A stretch of 57,421 bases of DNA. Origin: Candidatus Barnesiella excrementavium (GTDB taxonomy: Bacteria > Bacteroidota > Bacteroidia > Bacteroidales > Barnesiellaceae). The notes below the pieces were generated by a model. That model saw only the letters and a list, made by a program, of their open reading frames with translations. It made no database searches and was not told the origin of the DNA. The stretch lies in the NCBI GenBank assembly GCA_019115485.1, contig DXDM01000042.1, forward strand, positions 1 through 57,421, given 5' to 3'. Positions 33,791 to 42,578 of the stretch are shown here, in pieces; within the stretch, counting starts at the first letter, position 1; each line of letters opens with the position of its first letter. The translations under genes and the position numbers were made by a program.

Positions 33791-35833
33791 CTATATCGAC
33801 GATTCGTTGACAATAGGCTCGCCGCCCCGGTGGCCGGGCTTGATGAACGAGGGGAGGTCGCGGCTGCAAATGTAGTTGCCTATGCAGCGGGTGATGAGGA
33901 TATCGTCGTGGTGCCCCTCCATGGCTCCGTAGCTGCCGTTGGGCTTGCGCTCGAACACGTCGTGCTCGTAGCAGGCCCGGGCATCGTGCTCGATGTAGGC
34001 CCCTTCGCGCAGGGCCGACCGTTGGGCGTCGATGACCAGCACCTTGGTAGCCCGGTTCATGTGGAATCCCCAGCGGGAGGAGGGGCGCTGCCCGATGCTG
34101 TCGGGGGGCGCCGGCCGGGCGTAGAGGTTGTCGTAGTAGCGCGAGAGGGTGTCGAGCAGGTAGGCCGAGTGCTCGCTGTCGTCGTGCTCGGTTTCGAGGG
34201 TATTGCTCTCGATGACCAGCAGGGCGTTCTGGTAGTAGGCGGCCAGTTGGGCCGCCTTCCAGGCGAGCAGGTCGTGGTCGATGTGTCCCCGCCATTGGGC
34301 CACCACCTCGGCGGGACCCCCTTCGAGCATCCAGTAGCGGTCGAAGATGGCGATGACCGAGTAGTCGGCCGTGTCGGAACGGCCGCCGATGTCGACTACC
34401 GCCAGGTAGCGGTCGCGAATGTCGTGGCGTTCGGCGGGATATTCCCACACTTGCAGGGGGCCGCCGGGCTTGGTCTCCAACTCGATGCCTTCAAGCGCTT
34501 CGCGGCCGGTGGGTTCCTTACCGTGAATGTCGCCTTCGAACCGGGGCGCACAGCAGCCGTGGCGCAACCGCTCGACCAGTGTGGGGTCGAACACCCGTTC
34601 GCCCGAGTAGCAGAAGGCCTCGATGTCGTCGCTGGGATACTCGGCCATCATGTCGGTATGGCGCGAATACTCCTTCCGCTTCTGGCGGTACCAGGCAATG
34701 GCTTCGAGGGTGGCACCGCGGTCCCAGAGCATGCGCTCGTAGTCGGTGAGGGTGGCGATGAGCGAGTCGTAGTCGTCGACGGAAATGGCATACATCTCGA
34801 TCTCGAACCAGGGGACAAAGGCAAACAGCTTGTCGCTTTCGTGCCGCTTGGCCCGCTCGCACTCCTGGTGAAAGTAGGAGCCGGTACCGTTGGCGGTGCT
34901 CTCCATCACCACCATCGAGCAGGGGAGCAGCATGATTGACCCGCACACCGACCGCACCAGCTGTTCGGGCGACTTCATGCGGCTGTTGCGCCAGAAGGCC
35001 ACCTCGGAGAGGTGGGCCATGGCGACATCGATACCCCGCACCGATTCCTGACTTTCGGCCGATCCGATGGTGACCCGGCAGTCGCGCCCGACGATGACCG
35101 AGGTGTTGGCCATACGCTCGAAGGGGCGGAATTTGGGCTTGCCCTCGTCGAGCAGCCAGTCGGGGTAGTTGGCCAGCAGTTTGCTGTACATGCCCTTGAT
35201 GTTGGCCGCCGCCTCCTTGATGTGGGCGCATATCACGCTGTTCCAGTTGCGCCGGTGTACCAACTGTATCCAGGCCATGTAGATTTGTATGAGGGTGGAG
35301 CCGCCCCATTGGCGGGCTTTGAGCAAGATGAGGCGAATGGGGCGGTCGGTGGTGCGCATGGATTCGAGCATGCCCAGTATGCGGCGTTGCGGCCGGTTGA
35401 GCCGGAAGGGTATGTCGTTGGCCCCCAGTTTGTCTTTGATGCGCACGAAGCTGTATGCCCAGAATTCGAAGTCGTAGCGAATCCGCACCCGTATCCACTC
35501 CCGCCACAACGACAGGAGGGGCGAGATGTCGCCCTCGTCGTCGCTCTCGCCGTTGGGCGGCAGCGTGCGGCCTTCGCCGGGCGTGTCGACCCCCTGCTGC
35601 CGCAGATAGCCCGCGAGGCTGCCCGCCTGTGCAAGCTGTTGGACCAGCGGCTCGTCGAACATGGCCGCCGGAATATATTGCAGCGGCAGCGGAGCGTCGC
35701 TGAGCCGAATCGGTCGGCGGTCGCCCGTGTCGCTCCCCTCGCCCGTCTCGGGCGAATAGAATCGTTTCAGTTGTTCGTTTCGCAGTCGGTTGGCTTCAAT
35801 CGTTATCGTTTCGTCGTGTTGTACAATCCCCAT
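33791..35833 (-). CDS. Orphan phage terminase large-subunit-like protein
   Basis: 680 residues from ATG 35833 (a TTG seven codons earlier is possible). The N-terminal 130 residues are poorly conserved and Pro/acidic. The ATPase part has a Walker A-like LLKARQWGGSTL (170-181), a Walker B-like hydrophobic stretch ending HLSEVAFW with Glu277, and MESTANGTG (310-317) as coupling motif. The C-terminal RNase H-like nuclease part shows Asp481 in VVDIGGRSDTADYS, Glu542 in VIESN and Asp643/644 in GHHDD, so the catalytic acids are complete. No portal, capsid or small terminase gene is near, and its GC content matches the chromosome. It could be a decayed prophage relic, or a domesticated DNA-processing motor; both are inference. 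Confidence 0.8.
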   Translation of the reverse strand: MGIVQHDETITIEANRLRNEQLKRFYSPETGEGSDTGDRRPIRLSDAPLPLQYIPAAMFDEPLVQQLAQAGSLAGYLRQQGVDTPGEGRTLPPNGESDDEGDISPLLSLWREWIRVRIRYDFEFWAYSFVRIKDKLGANDIPFRLNRPQRRILGMLESMRTTDRPIRLILLKARQWGGSTLIQIYMAWIQLVHRRNWNSVICAHIKEAAANIKGMYSKLLANYPDWLLDEGKPKFRPFERMANTSVIVGRDCRVTIGSAESQESVRGIDVAMAHLSEVAFWRNSRMKSPEQLVRSVCGSIMLLPCSMVVMESTANGTGSYFHQECERAKRHESDKLFAFVPWFEIEMYAISVDDYDSLIATLTDYERMLWDRGATLEAIAWYRQKRKEYSRHTDMMAEYPSDDIEAFCYSGERVFDPTLVERLRHGCCAPRFEGDIHGKEPTGREALEGIELETKPGGPLQVWEYPAERHDIRDRYLAVVDIGGRSDTADYSVIAIFDRYWMLEGGPAEVVAQWRGHIDHDLLAWKAAQLAAYYQNALLVIESNTLETEHDDSEHSAYLLDTLSRYYDNLYARPAPPDSIGQRPSSRWGFHMNRATKVLVIDAQRSALREGAYIEHDARACYEHDVFERKPNGSYGAMEGHHDDILITRCIGNYICSRDLPSFIKPGHRGGEPIVNESSI

Positions 35834-35943
35834 TTCTCTTCCAATTTTCTGCAAAGAAAACAGGTGTTTGCCCCGGCTTTATGGCAGGGTAATAAAAGGT
35901 GATTTTTAGAGTAAATAAGCCTTTAAAGGAAAAGAAAATATAC

Positions 35944-35951
35944 TATCTTTG
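35944..35951 (+). promoter_or_regulatory. -7 element for the methyltransferase gene
   Basis: TATCTTTG with only 7 bp before the ATG, implying a leader of a few bases. No TTG at the right distance in this AT-rich stretch. Confidence 0.5.
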
Positions 35952-35958
35952 TCTTATT

Positions 35959-37443
35959 ATGGAAAGCAGACAAATAAAACATGGCGGTCAAGTTTTTACT
36001 CCTGGCTATTTAGTCATAGATATATTGGATTATTGTGGCTATGTGGAATCTCCTTACATATTGAGAAAACATGTTATTGATAATAGTTGTGGAGATGGCG
36101 CGTTTTTGTGTGAGATTGTTCTGCGTTATTGTCGAACTTTTTTGAAATATGGTAACGACCTCCAGATCCTTAAAAAAGAACTGCAAGAGTATATACATGG
36201 GATAGAGATTGATTCAGATACTTATCGTATGTGTATAGAAAATTTAAATCATATATCTTCTCAGTTTGGTATTGCTGATGTAGCTTGGGATATTGTTAGA
36301 GGCAATGCTCTAAAAGAGAGAACGTACGATGGTAAGATGGACTTTGTAGTGGGAAATCCTCCCTATGTGAGGGTTCATAATTTGGAGTCTGATTACATTG
36401 ATGTGAAGAGATTTACTTTTGCAAGCGGGGGAATGACCGATTTGTTTCTGGTATTTTTTGAATTGGGCTTTCGTATGTTGGCTGCTGGAGGAACTTTATG
36501 TTATATTACACCAAGTTCTTGGTTGAATAGTCTGGCGGGGGAGAGTATGCGGAATGAAATTATTTATAATAAATATTTGACCGGAGTAGTAGATTTAGGC
36601 CATTTCCAGCCGTTTAAAGCAACTACTTATACCATGATTTCTCGCTTTGAGAAAAGAGAGAATAATAATCGGATAGAGTATGATGTATATGATCCACAAA
36701 AAAATAGTATTTGCTGTGTTGACTTTTTATCATATGATGAGATTAATATCCGAAATAAATTCTATTTCTCTAATAGAAAAGAGTTGGATTTGTTGAAGCG
36801 CGTTAGATCTTCAAATGTGAAACAGTATGTTCGAGTAAAGAATGGTTTTGCTACATTGTATGATGAAATATTTATAGGAAATATTCCTTTTGATAAGTAT
36901 ATTATTCCTGTTGTAAAGGCATCAACGGGGAAATGGTATAGAGCTTTCTTTCCATATGATAAAGATGGAAATCCTCTATCATATGAACAGTTAATTTCAG
37001 ATAAAGATGTGCGTGCATACTTAGATAGCAATGCAGAAAAATTATTGAAAGGAAGAAAAAAGGAGGAGACTCCGGGTTGGTTCCTGTATGGTAGAACTCA
37101 GGCATTGAAAGATGTTTGCAAAGAAAAGTATGCTATAAATACTTGTATTAAAGATATTAATAGTATAGAATTGACCGAAGTACCACCGGGTAGTGGTTTG
37201 TACAGTGGTTTATATATTCTTCCGAATGAACAAGTTTCGTATAATCAACTTGAGAAAATAATTCGGAATGAAGAGTTTATTCGCTATATATCACTTCTTA
37301 AAAATTATAAGAACGGGGGATATTATACCTTTAATTCAAGGGATATAGAACTATATATAAATTATAAACTAAATTCAGACTATGCAAGAAGAGATAACAA
37401 CATTTCCTCTCGACAACTCGAATTTTTTAAGAGTATTGTCTAA
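35959..37443 (+). CDS. Eco57I-type DNA adenine-N6 methyltransferase with specificity region
   Basis: 494 residues from ATG 35959; upstream codons lie before the -7 box. Motif X GGQVFTP (9-15) and motif I DNSCGDGAFL (41-50) form the S-adenosylmethionine site, IDSD (84-87) follows in motif II position, and motif IV NPPY (133-136) is the catalytic site of adenine-N6 enzymes. Residues about 300-490 should be the target-recognition part, similar in layout to the TaqI/Eco57I C-terminal domain. There is no nuclease domain at the N-terminus, so the cutting function should be separate, and the next frame overlaps it by 62 bp. The gene is far more AT-rich than its neighbours, which indicates recent transfer. 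Confidence 0.88.
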   Translation: MESRQIKHGGQVFTPGYLVIDILDYCGYVESPYILRKHVIDNSCGDGAFLCEIVLRYCRTFLKYGNDLQILKKELQEYIHGIEIDSDTYRMCIENLNHISSQFGIADVAWDIVRGNALKERTYDGKMDFVVGNPPYVRVHNLESDYIDVKRFTFASGGMTDLFLVFFELGFRMLAAGGTLCYITPSSWLNSLAGESMRNEIIYNKYLTGVVDLGHFQPFKATTYTMISRFEKRENNNRIEYDVYDPQKNSICCVDFLSYDEINIRNKFYFSNRKELDLLKRVRSSNVKQYVRVKNGFATLYDEIFIGNIPFDKYIIPVVKASTGKWYRAFFPYDKDGNPLSYEQLISDKDVRAYLDSNAEKLLKGRKKEETPGWFLYGRTQALKDVCKEKYAINTCIKDINSIELTEVPPGSGLYSGLYILPNEQVSYNQLEKIIRNEEFIRYISLLKNYKNGGYYTFNSRDIELYINYKLNSDYARRDNNISSRQLEFFKSIV

Positions 37444-38114
37444 TTCATTTAGAGAGTTTCTTGATTCGGGAACATCTAGAAGTACAGCCAAACTTAATCC
37501 TCTGCACGGGGCCATTGCCCGAGATTTAGCTGGGAGATTGGGCTCAGATTATGTTGTTTTTTCTCAGGGATATAAAGAAGGAAAAGAAGTAAAAATAAAA
37601 GGCCGTTATATTGATAAGGCTGTAGATATAACGGTTAAAAAAAGGGAATATTGCTGTTGCTGGGTTATCGGTTAAATTTGTTATGCAGAATTATTCTCAA
37701 AATTCGAATAATTACTTTGAGAATATGTTGGGTGAGACCGCTAATATACGAAGTGGTAATTGCCCTTATTTTCAAATTTTCATTATTCTAGACAAGCTCC
37801 CATATTATAGACGCTCAGGAGAGCTTCATAAATGGGAATCTTTTACGGAACATAATGCGGAAAAGTATGTAATTCTTTCGAGGGATAATTCGGAAATCTA
37901 TTTCCATACACCCAATAAAACCTTGATTTATATTGTGCATATCCCTGAAAATAATAATCTAAAGAATAATAAACAATATATGGATTATTATAAGTCATTG
38001 AATCCATCTCTATCGTTGACAGAACATGATTATAATCATTTTGGGAATGGTGTGATACTAAATGATTATGAGAGCTTTATAGATAAAGTTTATCATACAA
38101 TCATGGCTTTGTAG
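37382..38114 (+). pseudogene. Putative type II restriction endonuclease, split by a frameshift at an A7 tract
   Basis: The first frame (37382-37675, 97 residues) begins inside the methyltransferase gene. At the run of seven A (37637-37643) it shifts: removing one A joins it exactly to the frame that ends at 38114, and the joined protein continues KKGNIAVAGLSVKF then MQNYSQNSNNYFENML. The full product would be about 243 residues. The region IDKAVDITV (78-86) followed by GLSVKF (94-99) resembles a PD-(D/E)XK nuclease core with a weak final motif, and the GETANIR segment looks like a conserved family motif. I see no named family with certainty. As written, the gene makes a truncated protein; a sequencing error, a true mutation or slippage at the A tract are all possible. 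Confidence 0.72.
37637..37643 (+). repeat. A7 homopolymer at the frame break of the restriction gene
   Basis: Seven adenines between GTT and GGG. With six, the two parts of the gene are in one frame; with seven, the first part ends at a stop at 37673-37675. Confidence 0.85.
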
Positions 38115-38137
38115 TATAATTCCACTTAATCTAATAT

Positions 38138-40246
38138 TTAAATACCAGTCGTTTGTGCCGGTGGCTCGGCCGGCTTCTCCTCGCGGGGTTTTTCACTCTT
38201 GTTGAGTTCGGGATAGCTGATGCGGGTGTGGTAGATGGTTTTTAGCTTCTCGATAAAGGTGGTCTTGATGGTCTCGACATCGCGGAAGCTGAGGGGGGTG
38301 TCGCGCAGCAGGCCGTCGGCGATTTGCGAGTCGATGATGCGGTTGACGAGTTGCGAGATGCTCTCGTTGGTGTACTCTTTGAGGCTGCGCGAGGCGGCTT
38401 CGACGGCATCGGCCATCATGAGGATACCGGTCTCTTTGGTGAAGGGGTTGGGCCCGGGATAGGTGAATTTCGACTCGTCGACAGGGCGGTCGGGGTATTT
38501 GTTGCGATAGGAGTTGTAGAAGAACTTGGCCTTACCCTTGCCGTGGTGGGTGGCTATGAAGTCTTTAATGGCCTGGGGCAGGCGTTGCTTGTCGGCCATT
38601 TTCAATCCGTCGTTCACGTGCGAGATGACAATCTGGGCGCTCTGCTCGAACGAGAGGGGGGTGTGAGGGTTGAATCCCGACTGGTTTTCGGTGAAGAAGG
38701 CGGGGTTTTTCAACTTGCCGATGTCGTGGTAGAGGGCGCCGGTACGTACCAGTTGGGCTTTGGCTCCAATTTTGTTGGCCGCTTCGGCGGCGAGGTTGGA
38801 GATTTGCAGCGAATGCTGGAAGGTGCCGGGACACTCCTCGGAGAGTTGGCGCAGTATGGGGTTGTTTACATCGGAGAGCTCGACCAGCGTGACGGTGGAG
38901 ATAAATCCGAAGGTTTTCTCGAAGATGTAGATGAGCAGGTAGGCAAAGAGCAGGAACACGCAGTTGATGCCGAAGTAGATGAACATGTTGTAGTTCAGTT
39001 TCGACAGGTCGCCTTCGGAGAGCAGCGTGTAGCCTACGTAGGCAAAGCAGTAGGCGAAGAATACGAGTACGGCGCAGCGCATGAGTTGCGACCGGCGGGA
39101 GAGGTCGCTGAGGCTGTCGATGGCGGTCATGCCCACAATGAGTTGCAGGAAGATGAATTCGAGCGCAAAGGGGGCGGTGAAGGCACAGATGAGTACGGTG
39201 ATGAGGTGCACGTAGAGGGCCGTGCGCGAATCGAAGAAGGTGACAACTATGATGGGTATGATGGCAAAGGGCACGAGGTAGATGCCTTGCACGCGCACTT
39301 CGGAGAAGAAAAAGGCGATGAGCGAGAGCCCTACGATGAGCATCATGATGAAGCCGAGGGTGCGCATCTCGTTGAAGGTCTGCGGGCGGAAGAGGGCCAG
39401 AAACAGGTAGAAGAAGGCGAAGAGGCAGGTGAAGACAATGATCTGCCCGACGACGGTGTAGCCCCGGTGGTCGTTGACGGTGCTCTTTTTGAGCGAGACG
39501 GTTTCGAGCGATTTGAGTATGCGGTAGGTTTGCGGGGTGACGATTTCGCCCCGGTCTACGATGCGTTCGCCGGCCTGCACGATGCCGTCGGAGAGGGCGA
39601 TGCGTTGCAGCAGGTTGTCTTTGAGCCGGTCGGTGGTGATGCTGTCGAAGGTGACGTTGGTGTTGAGAAAGTCGTTGAGGTTGCAGTTTTGCAGCACGTG
39701 GTGCGTGTAGGCGTCGGGGAATCGGTTAATGATGCTCTCGTAGGCTTCGCGGGGCGATTGCAGTTCGGCCACGGGCATTTCGCGGGCCACGTTGTTCTCG
39801 ACGATGCGTATCTCCTTGAATTTGCCCGATTGCAGGCGGGTGTAGTCGTCGGACGAGACGATGCCTTTGCGATAGGTATCGCGCAGGGCTTCAACCAGAT
39901 TCCTGCGCAGCGAGGGGGAGATGGTAAGGTTGGGGAGGTTGCCGAGCGATTTTTCGAAGTCGGTTGTCGATTTGGTCCCTACCGCGTTGTTGAACGAGAA
40001 TACCGGCTGGAAGCCCAGCATGATGCTGTCCTTCTCTTGCTGAATAACGGCTTCGTCCTTGTAGATGGGGAAGTCGAAAGGGGCGGTGAGCAGGCCGTAT
40101 TTCCAAGGCTTGCCCTCCTGGAAGGTGTAGCGAAATTTCCCTTCGCCGGGGAAGAAATAGGTAACCAGGGCCACCGCGGCTATGAAAAAGAGAAATTGCA
40201 GTACTCGTTTGCTGGCGAGGATTTTCTGTATGCGGGTTTGATCCAT
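38138..40246 (-). CDS. 7TM-HD phosphodiesterase, PgpH-like
   Basis: 702 residues. One N-terminal helix (about 15-31), a large extracytoplasmic domain (about 35-260), seven membrane helices (about 262-445), then a cytoplasmic HD domain with His478 (TFQHSLQ), the HD pair His507-Asp508 (LYHDIGK), His543 (SHVNDG) and His567-568 (THHGKG). Family members, such as PgpH of Listeria, break down cyclic di-AMP to pApA; the extracellular domain is thought to sense a signal. It is 12 bp downstream of the RelA/SpoT gene and so cotranscribed. In characterised relatives (p)ppGpp inhibits PgpH, which makes this pairing meaningful. Confidence 0.9.
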   Translation of the reverse strand: MDQTRIQKILASKRVLQFLFFIAAVALVTYFFPGEGKFRYTFQEGKPWKYGLLTAPFDFPIYKDEAVIQQEKDSIMLGFQPVFSFNNAVGTKSTTDFEKSLGNLPNLTISPSLRRNLVEALRDTYRKGIVSSDDYTRLQSGKFKEIRIVENNVAREMPVAELQSPREAYESIINRFPDAYTHHVLQNCNLNDFLNTNVTFDSITTDRLKDNLLQRIALSDGIVQAGERIVDRGEIVTPQTYRILKSLETVSLKKSTVNDHRGYTVVGQIIVFTCLFAFFYLFLALFRPQTFNEMRTLGFIMMLIVGLSLIAFFFSEVRVQGIYLVPFAIIPIIVVTFFDSRTALYVHLITVLICAFTAPFALEFIFLQLIVGMTAIDSLSDLSRRSQLMRCAVLVFFAYCFAYVGYTLLSEGDLSKLNYNMFIYFGINCVFLLFAYLLIYIFEKTFGFISTVTLVELSDVNNPILRQLSEECPGTFQHSLQISNLAAEAANKIGAKAQLVRTGALYHDIGKLKNPAFFTENQSGFNPHTPLSFEQSAQIVISHVNDGLKMADKQRLPQAIKDFIATHHGKGKAKFFYNSYRNKYPDRPVDESKFTYPGPNPFTKETGILMMADAVEAASRSLKEYTNESISQLVNRIIDSQIADGLLRDTPLSFRDVETIKTTFIEKLKTIYHTRISYPELNKSEKPREEKPAEPPAQTTGI

Positions 40247-40258
40247 GACTCTATGGGG

Positions 40259-42499
40259 TTATTCTTTGCAGCGTGCCGCTTTCTGCACGCCTTTTATTTT
40301 TCGTAGTTTGTTACAGAGCGACTCGACCACCTGGGTGTCGTGCACCATGATGTTGACCGTACCGTCGAACACCCCTTCGTTGGCCTGTATGGTGAGGCCG
40401 CGCATGTCGAGCATCAGCTCGTTGGAGATGACCCGGGTAATTTCGTTGAGAATGCCCATGCGGTCGATACCCTGTATCTCGATTTTGGCAGGGAAGGAGA
40501 GCGACTTGCTCGCCTCCCACTGGGTCGATACCAGCCGGGGCCCGAAACTCGATTTCAGGCGCATGGCTACGGGGCATTCGCGCTTGTGTACGACAACGGT
40601 TTCGTCGTCCTCGACATAGCCCAGCACGTCGTCGCCGGGTATGGGGCAGCAGCAGTCGGCCACCTTGTAGTTCTTCACGCCGTTTTCGTCGCGTAAAATG
40701 TAGGTTTGTTTGCGGTCGATGACGGGGCGTTGTGTTTGCTGCTCCTTGGGAGGTTCGTTCTTGCTGTTGTTGCCGAACGAGAGTTTGAGGTATTTCATAA
40801 AGGGATTGATACTCTTTCCCTTAATGATTTTTTTAATGTTTTCGTTGGGCGTAATCTCTTCGTTGCCGATTTTGAAAAAGAGCTCTTCCCGGTTTTGCAG
40901 GCCCAGGGCACTGACAATCTTGGTTACCAGTTCGTTGCTGTTTTCGATATGGTTATTTTCAAGATATTCTTTAAACTGGGTTTCGCCCTTGGCAATGATT
41001 TTGCGACGGTCTTTGCGCAGGGCGGTCATGAGCCGGCTGCGGGCCTTGGCGGTGGTGACGAGGTTGAGCCACTCCTCCTTGGGTGTCTGCGACTTGGAGG
41101 TGAGGATTTCCACCTGGTCGCCGCTGTGCAGTTTCTGGCTCAGGGGTACCAACCGGTGGTTCACCTTGGCCGCGATGCAGTGGAATCCCAGGTCGGAGTG
41201 CAGGGTAAAGGCCAGGTCGAGGGCGGTGGCATCTTTGGGCAGGGTGATGAGTTCGCCCTTGGGGGTGAAGACGAAAATCTCGGTGCTGAACAGGTTGAGC
41301 TTGATGGTGTCGAGAAAGTCGATGGCATTGGGCTCGGGGTGTTCAAGAATGTCCTTGATGGTTTTGAGCCAGATGTCGAGTTCCGACTCCTCGTCGGAGT
41401 TGCCTACCTTGTATTTCCAGTGGGCGGCAAAACCGCGTTCGGCAATCTCGTCCATCTTTTCGCTTCGTATCTGCACCTCAATCCAGTTGCCGTCGGGGCC
41501 CATGACGGTGAGGTGCAGGGCCTTGTAGCCGTTGGCCTTGGGGCGGCTCACCCAGTCGCGGGTGCGCTCGGGGTGCAGCTTGTAGATGTCGGTGATGACC
41601 GAGTAGATGGTCCAGCACTCTTTCTTCTCGTCGGCCTCGTTGGGGCACTTGAAGATGATGCGCACGGCGTAGAGGTCGTACACCTCTTCGAAGGGTATGT
41701 GCTTGGCTTCCATCTTGTTCCAGATGGAGTAGATGGATTTCACGCGGGCCTTCATCTCGAAGTCGAATCCCAGCTCTTTGAGTTTGGCCACAATGGGCTT
41801 GGCAAAGTTGTTGTAGATTTGCTGGCGCGACTCTTCGGTCTCGGCAATCTTCTGTTTGATTTGGTTGTAGGCGTCGGGGTGCTCGTATTTGAAGGCGAGG
41901 TCTTCGAGCTCGGTCTTGATGGCAAAGAGTCCCAGCCGGTGAGCCAGGGGGGCGTAGATGTAGAGTGTCTCACCCGCAATCTTGTACTGCTTGCTGGGGA
42001 GCATGGAGCCGAGGGTGCGCATGTTGTGCAGGCGGTCGGCCATCTTGATGAGAATGACCCGGATATCCTCCGACATGGTGAGCAGCAGCCGCCGGAAGTT
42101 CTCGGCCTGGGCCGAGGCCTGGTCGCCGAAGATACCGCCCGAAATCTTGGTCAACCCGTCGACAATCGAGGCTATCTTTTTGCCGAAGTGGTTTTCGATA
42201 TCCTCGACGGTGTACTCCGTGTCCTCCACTACATCGTGGAGCAGTGCGGCGCATATCGAGGTGGAGCCCAGTCCAATCTCCTGACTCACGATGCGGGCCA
42301 CGGCGATGGGGTGGAGTATGTAGGGTTCGCCCGAGCGCCGGCGTATGCCTTTGTGAGCCTCTTTGGCAAATTTGAATGCACGCTCGATAATCTCTACTTT
42401 CTTGCGATGGTTGGAGTTGAGATATCCGTTGAGCAGTTCCTGAAATTTGTCTTCGATGAGTTGCTCTTCGTTGGTGTATGCTTGATCCGACGGTTCCAT
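40259..42499 (-). CDS. Bifunctional (p)ppGpp synthetase/hydrolase, RelA/SpoT family
   Basis: 746 residues from ATG 42499 (MEPSDQAYTNEEQ); a TTG eight codons earlier lies in the -7 box. The hydrolase HD domain is intact with LLHDVVEDT (His88, Asp89, Glu92, Asp93). The synthetase domain has YDLYAVRIIF, NGYKALHLTV and VEVQIRSEKMDEIAE-type sequence. TGS (about 395-455), the Cys-rich region KVADCCCPIPGDDVLG and a C-terminal ACT domain (about 670-745) follow. Both activities therefore seem possible, as in the single Rel enzyme of many bacteria. Start set by the strong promoter at 42521-42551. The gene drives the PgpH-like gene behind it. Confidence 0.95.
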   Translation of the reverse strand: MEPSDQAYTNEEQLIEDKFQELLNGYLNSNHRKKVEIIERAFKFAKEAHKGIRRRSGEPYILHPIAVARIVSQEIGLGSTSICAALLHDVVEDTEYTVEDIENHFGKKIASIVDGLTKISGGIFGDQASAQAENFRRLLLTMSEDIRVILIKMADRLHNMRTLGSMLPSKQYKIAGETLYIYAPLAHRLGLFAIKTELEDLAFKYEHPDAYNQIKQKIAETEESRQQIYNNFAKPIVAKLKELGFDFEMKARVKSIYSIWNKMEAKHIPFEEVYDLYAVRIIFKCPNEADEKKECWTIYSVITDIYKLHPERTRDWVSRPKANGYKALHLTVMGPDGNWIEVQIRSEKMDEIAERGFAAHWKYKVGNSDEESELDIWLKTIKDILEHPEPNAIDFLDTIKLNLFSTEIFVFTPKGELITLPKDATALDLAFTLHSDLGFHCIAAKVNHRLVPLSQKLHSGDQVEILTSKSQTPKEEWLNLVTTAKARSRLMTALRKDRRKIIAKGETQFKEYLENNHIENSNELVTKIVSALGLQNREELFFKIGNEEITPNENIKKIIKGKSINPFMKYLKLSFGNNSKNEPPKEQQTQRPVIDRKQTYILRDENGVKNYKVADCCCPIPGDDVLGYVEDDETVVVHKRECPVAMRLKSSFGPRLVSTQWEASKSLSFPAKIEIQGIDRMGILNEITRVISNELMLDMRGLTIQANEGVFDGTVNIMVHDTQVVESLCNKLRKIKGVQKAARCKE

Positions 42500-42520
42500 A
42501 ACTTTGAAATCTAAGATAGA

Positions 42521-42551
42521 CAAAGATAACGTAAGTCGATTGTAAATGCAA
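42521..42551 (-). promoter_or_regulatory. Promoter of the rel-pgpH operon
   Basis: Minus-strand TTG (42549-42551), 20 bp, TATCTTTG (42521-42528). Exact consensus and spacing; leader of about 15 nt. Confidence 0.7.
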
Positions 42552-42566
42552 ATTTTATTTGCATTT
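42544..42566 (-). terminator. Hairpin after the EamA transporter gene, overlapping the rel promoter
   Basis: Perfect 10-bp AT-rich stem (42544-42553 with 42557-42566), TTT loop. It follows the EamA stop (42579) and includes the -33 element of the rel promoter, so it may instead be an operator-like dyad. Confidence 0.45.
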
Positions 42567-42578
42567 TGCCATGCGGCT

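Noticed and set aside
38324-40306. A 660-codon plus-strand frame opposite the PgpH-like gene
   Set aside because: Glu/Gly/Val-rich antisense translation without motifs; the minus-strand gene has a complete HD domain.
40706-42514. A 602-codon plus-strand frame opposite the rel gene
   Set aside because: Antisense shadow; the minus strand encodes all Rel domains.
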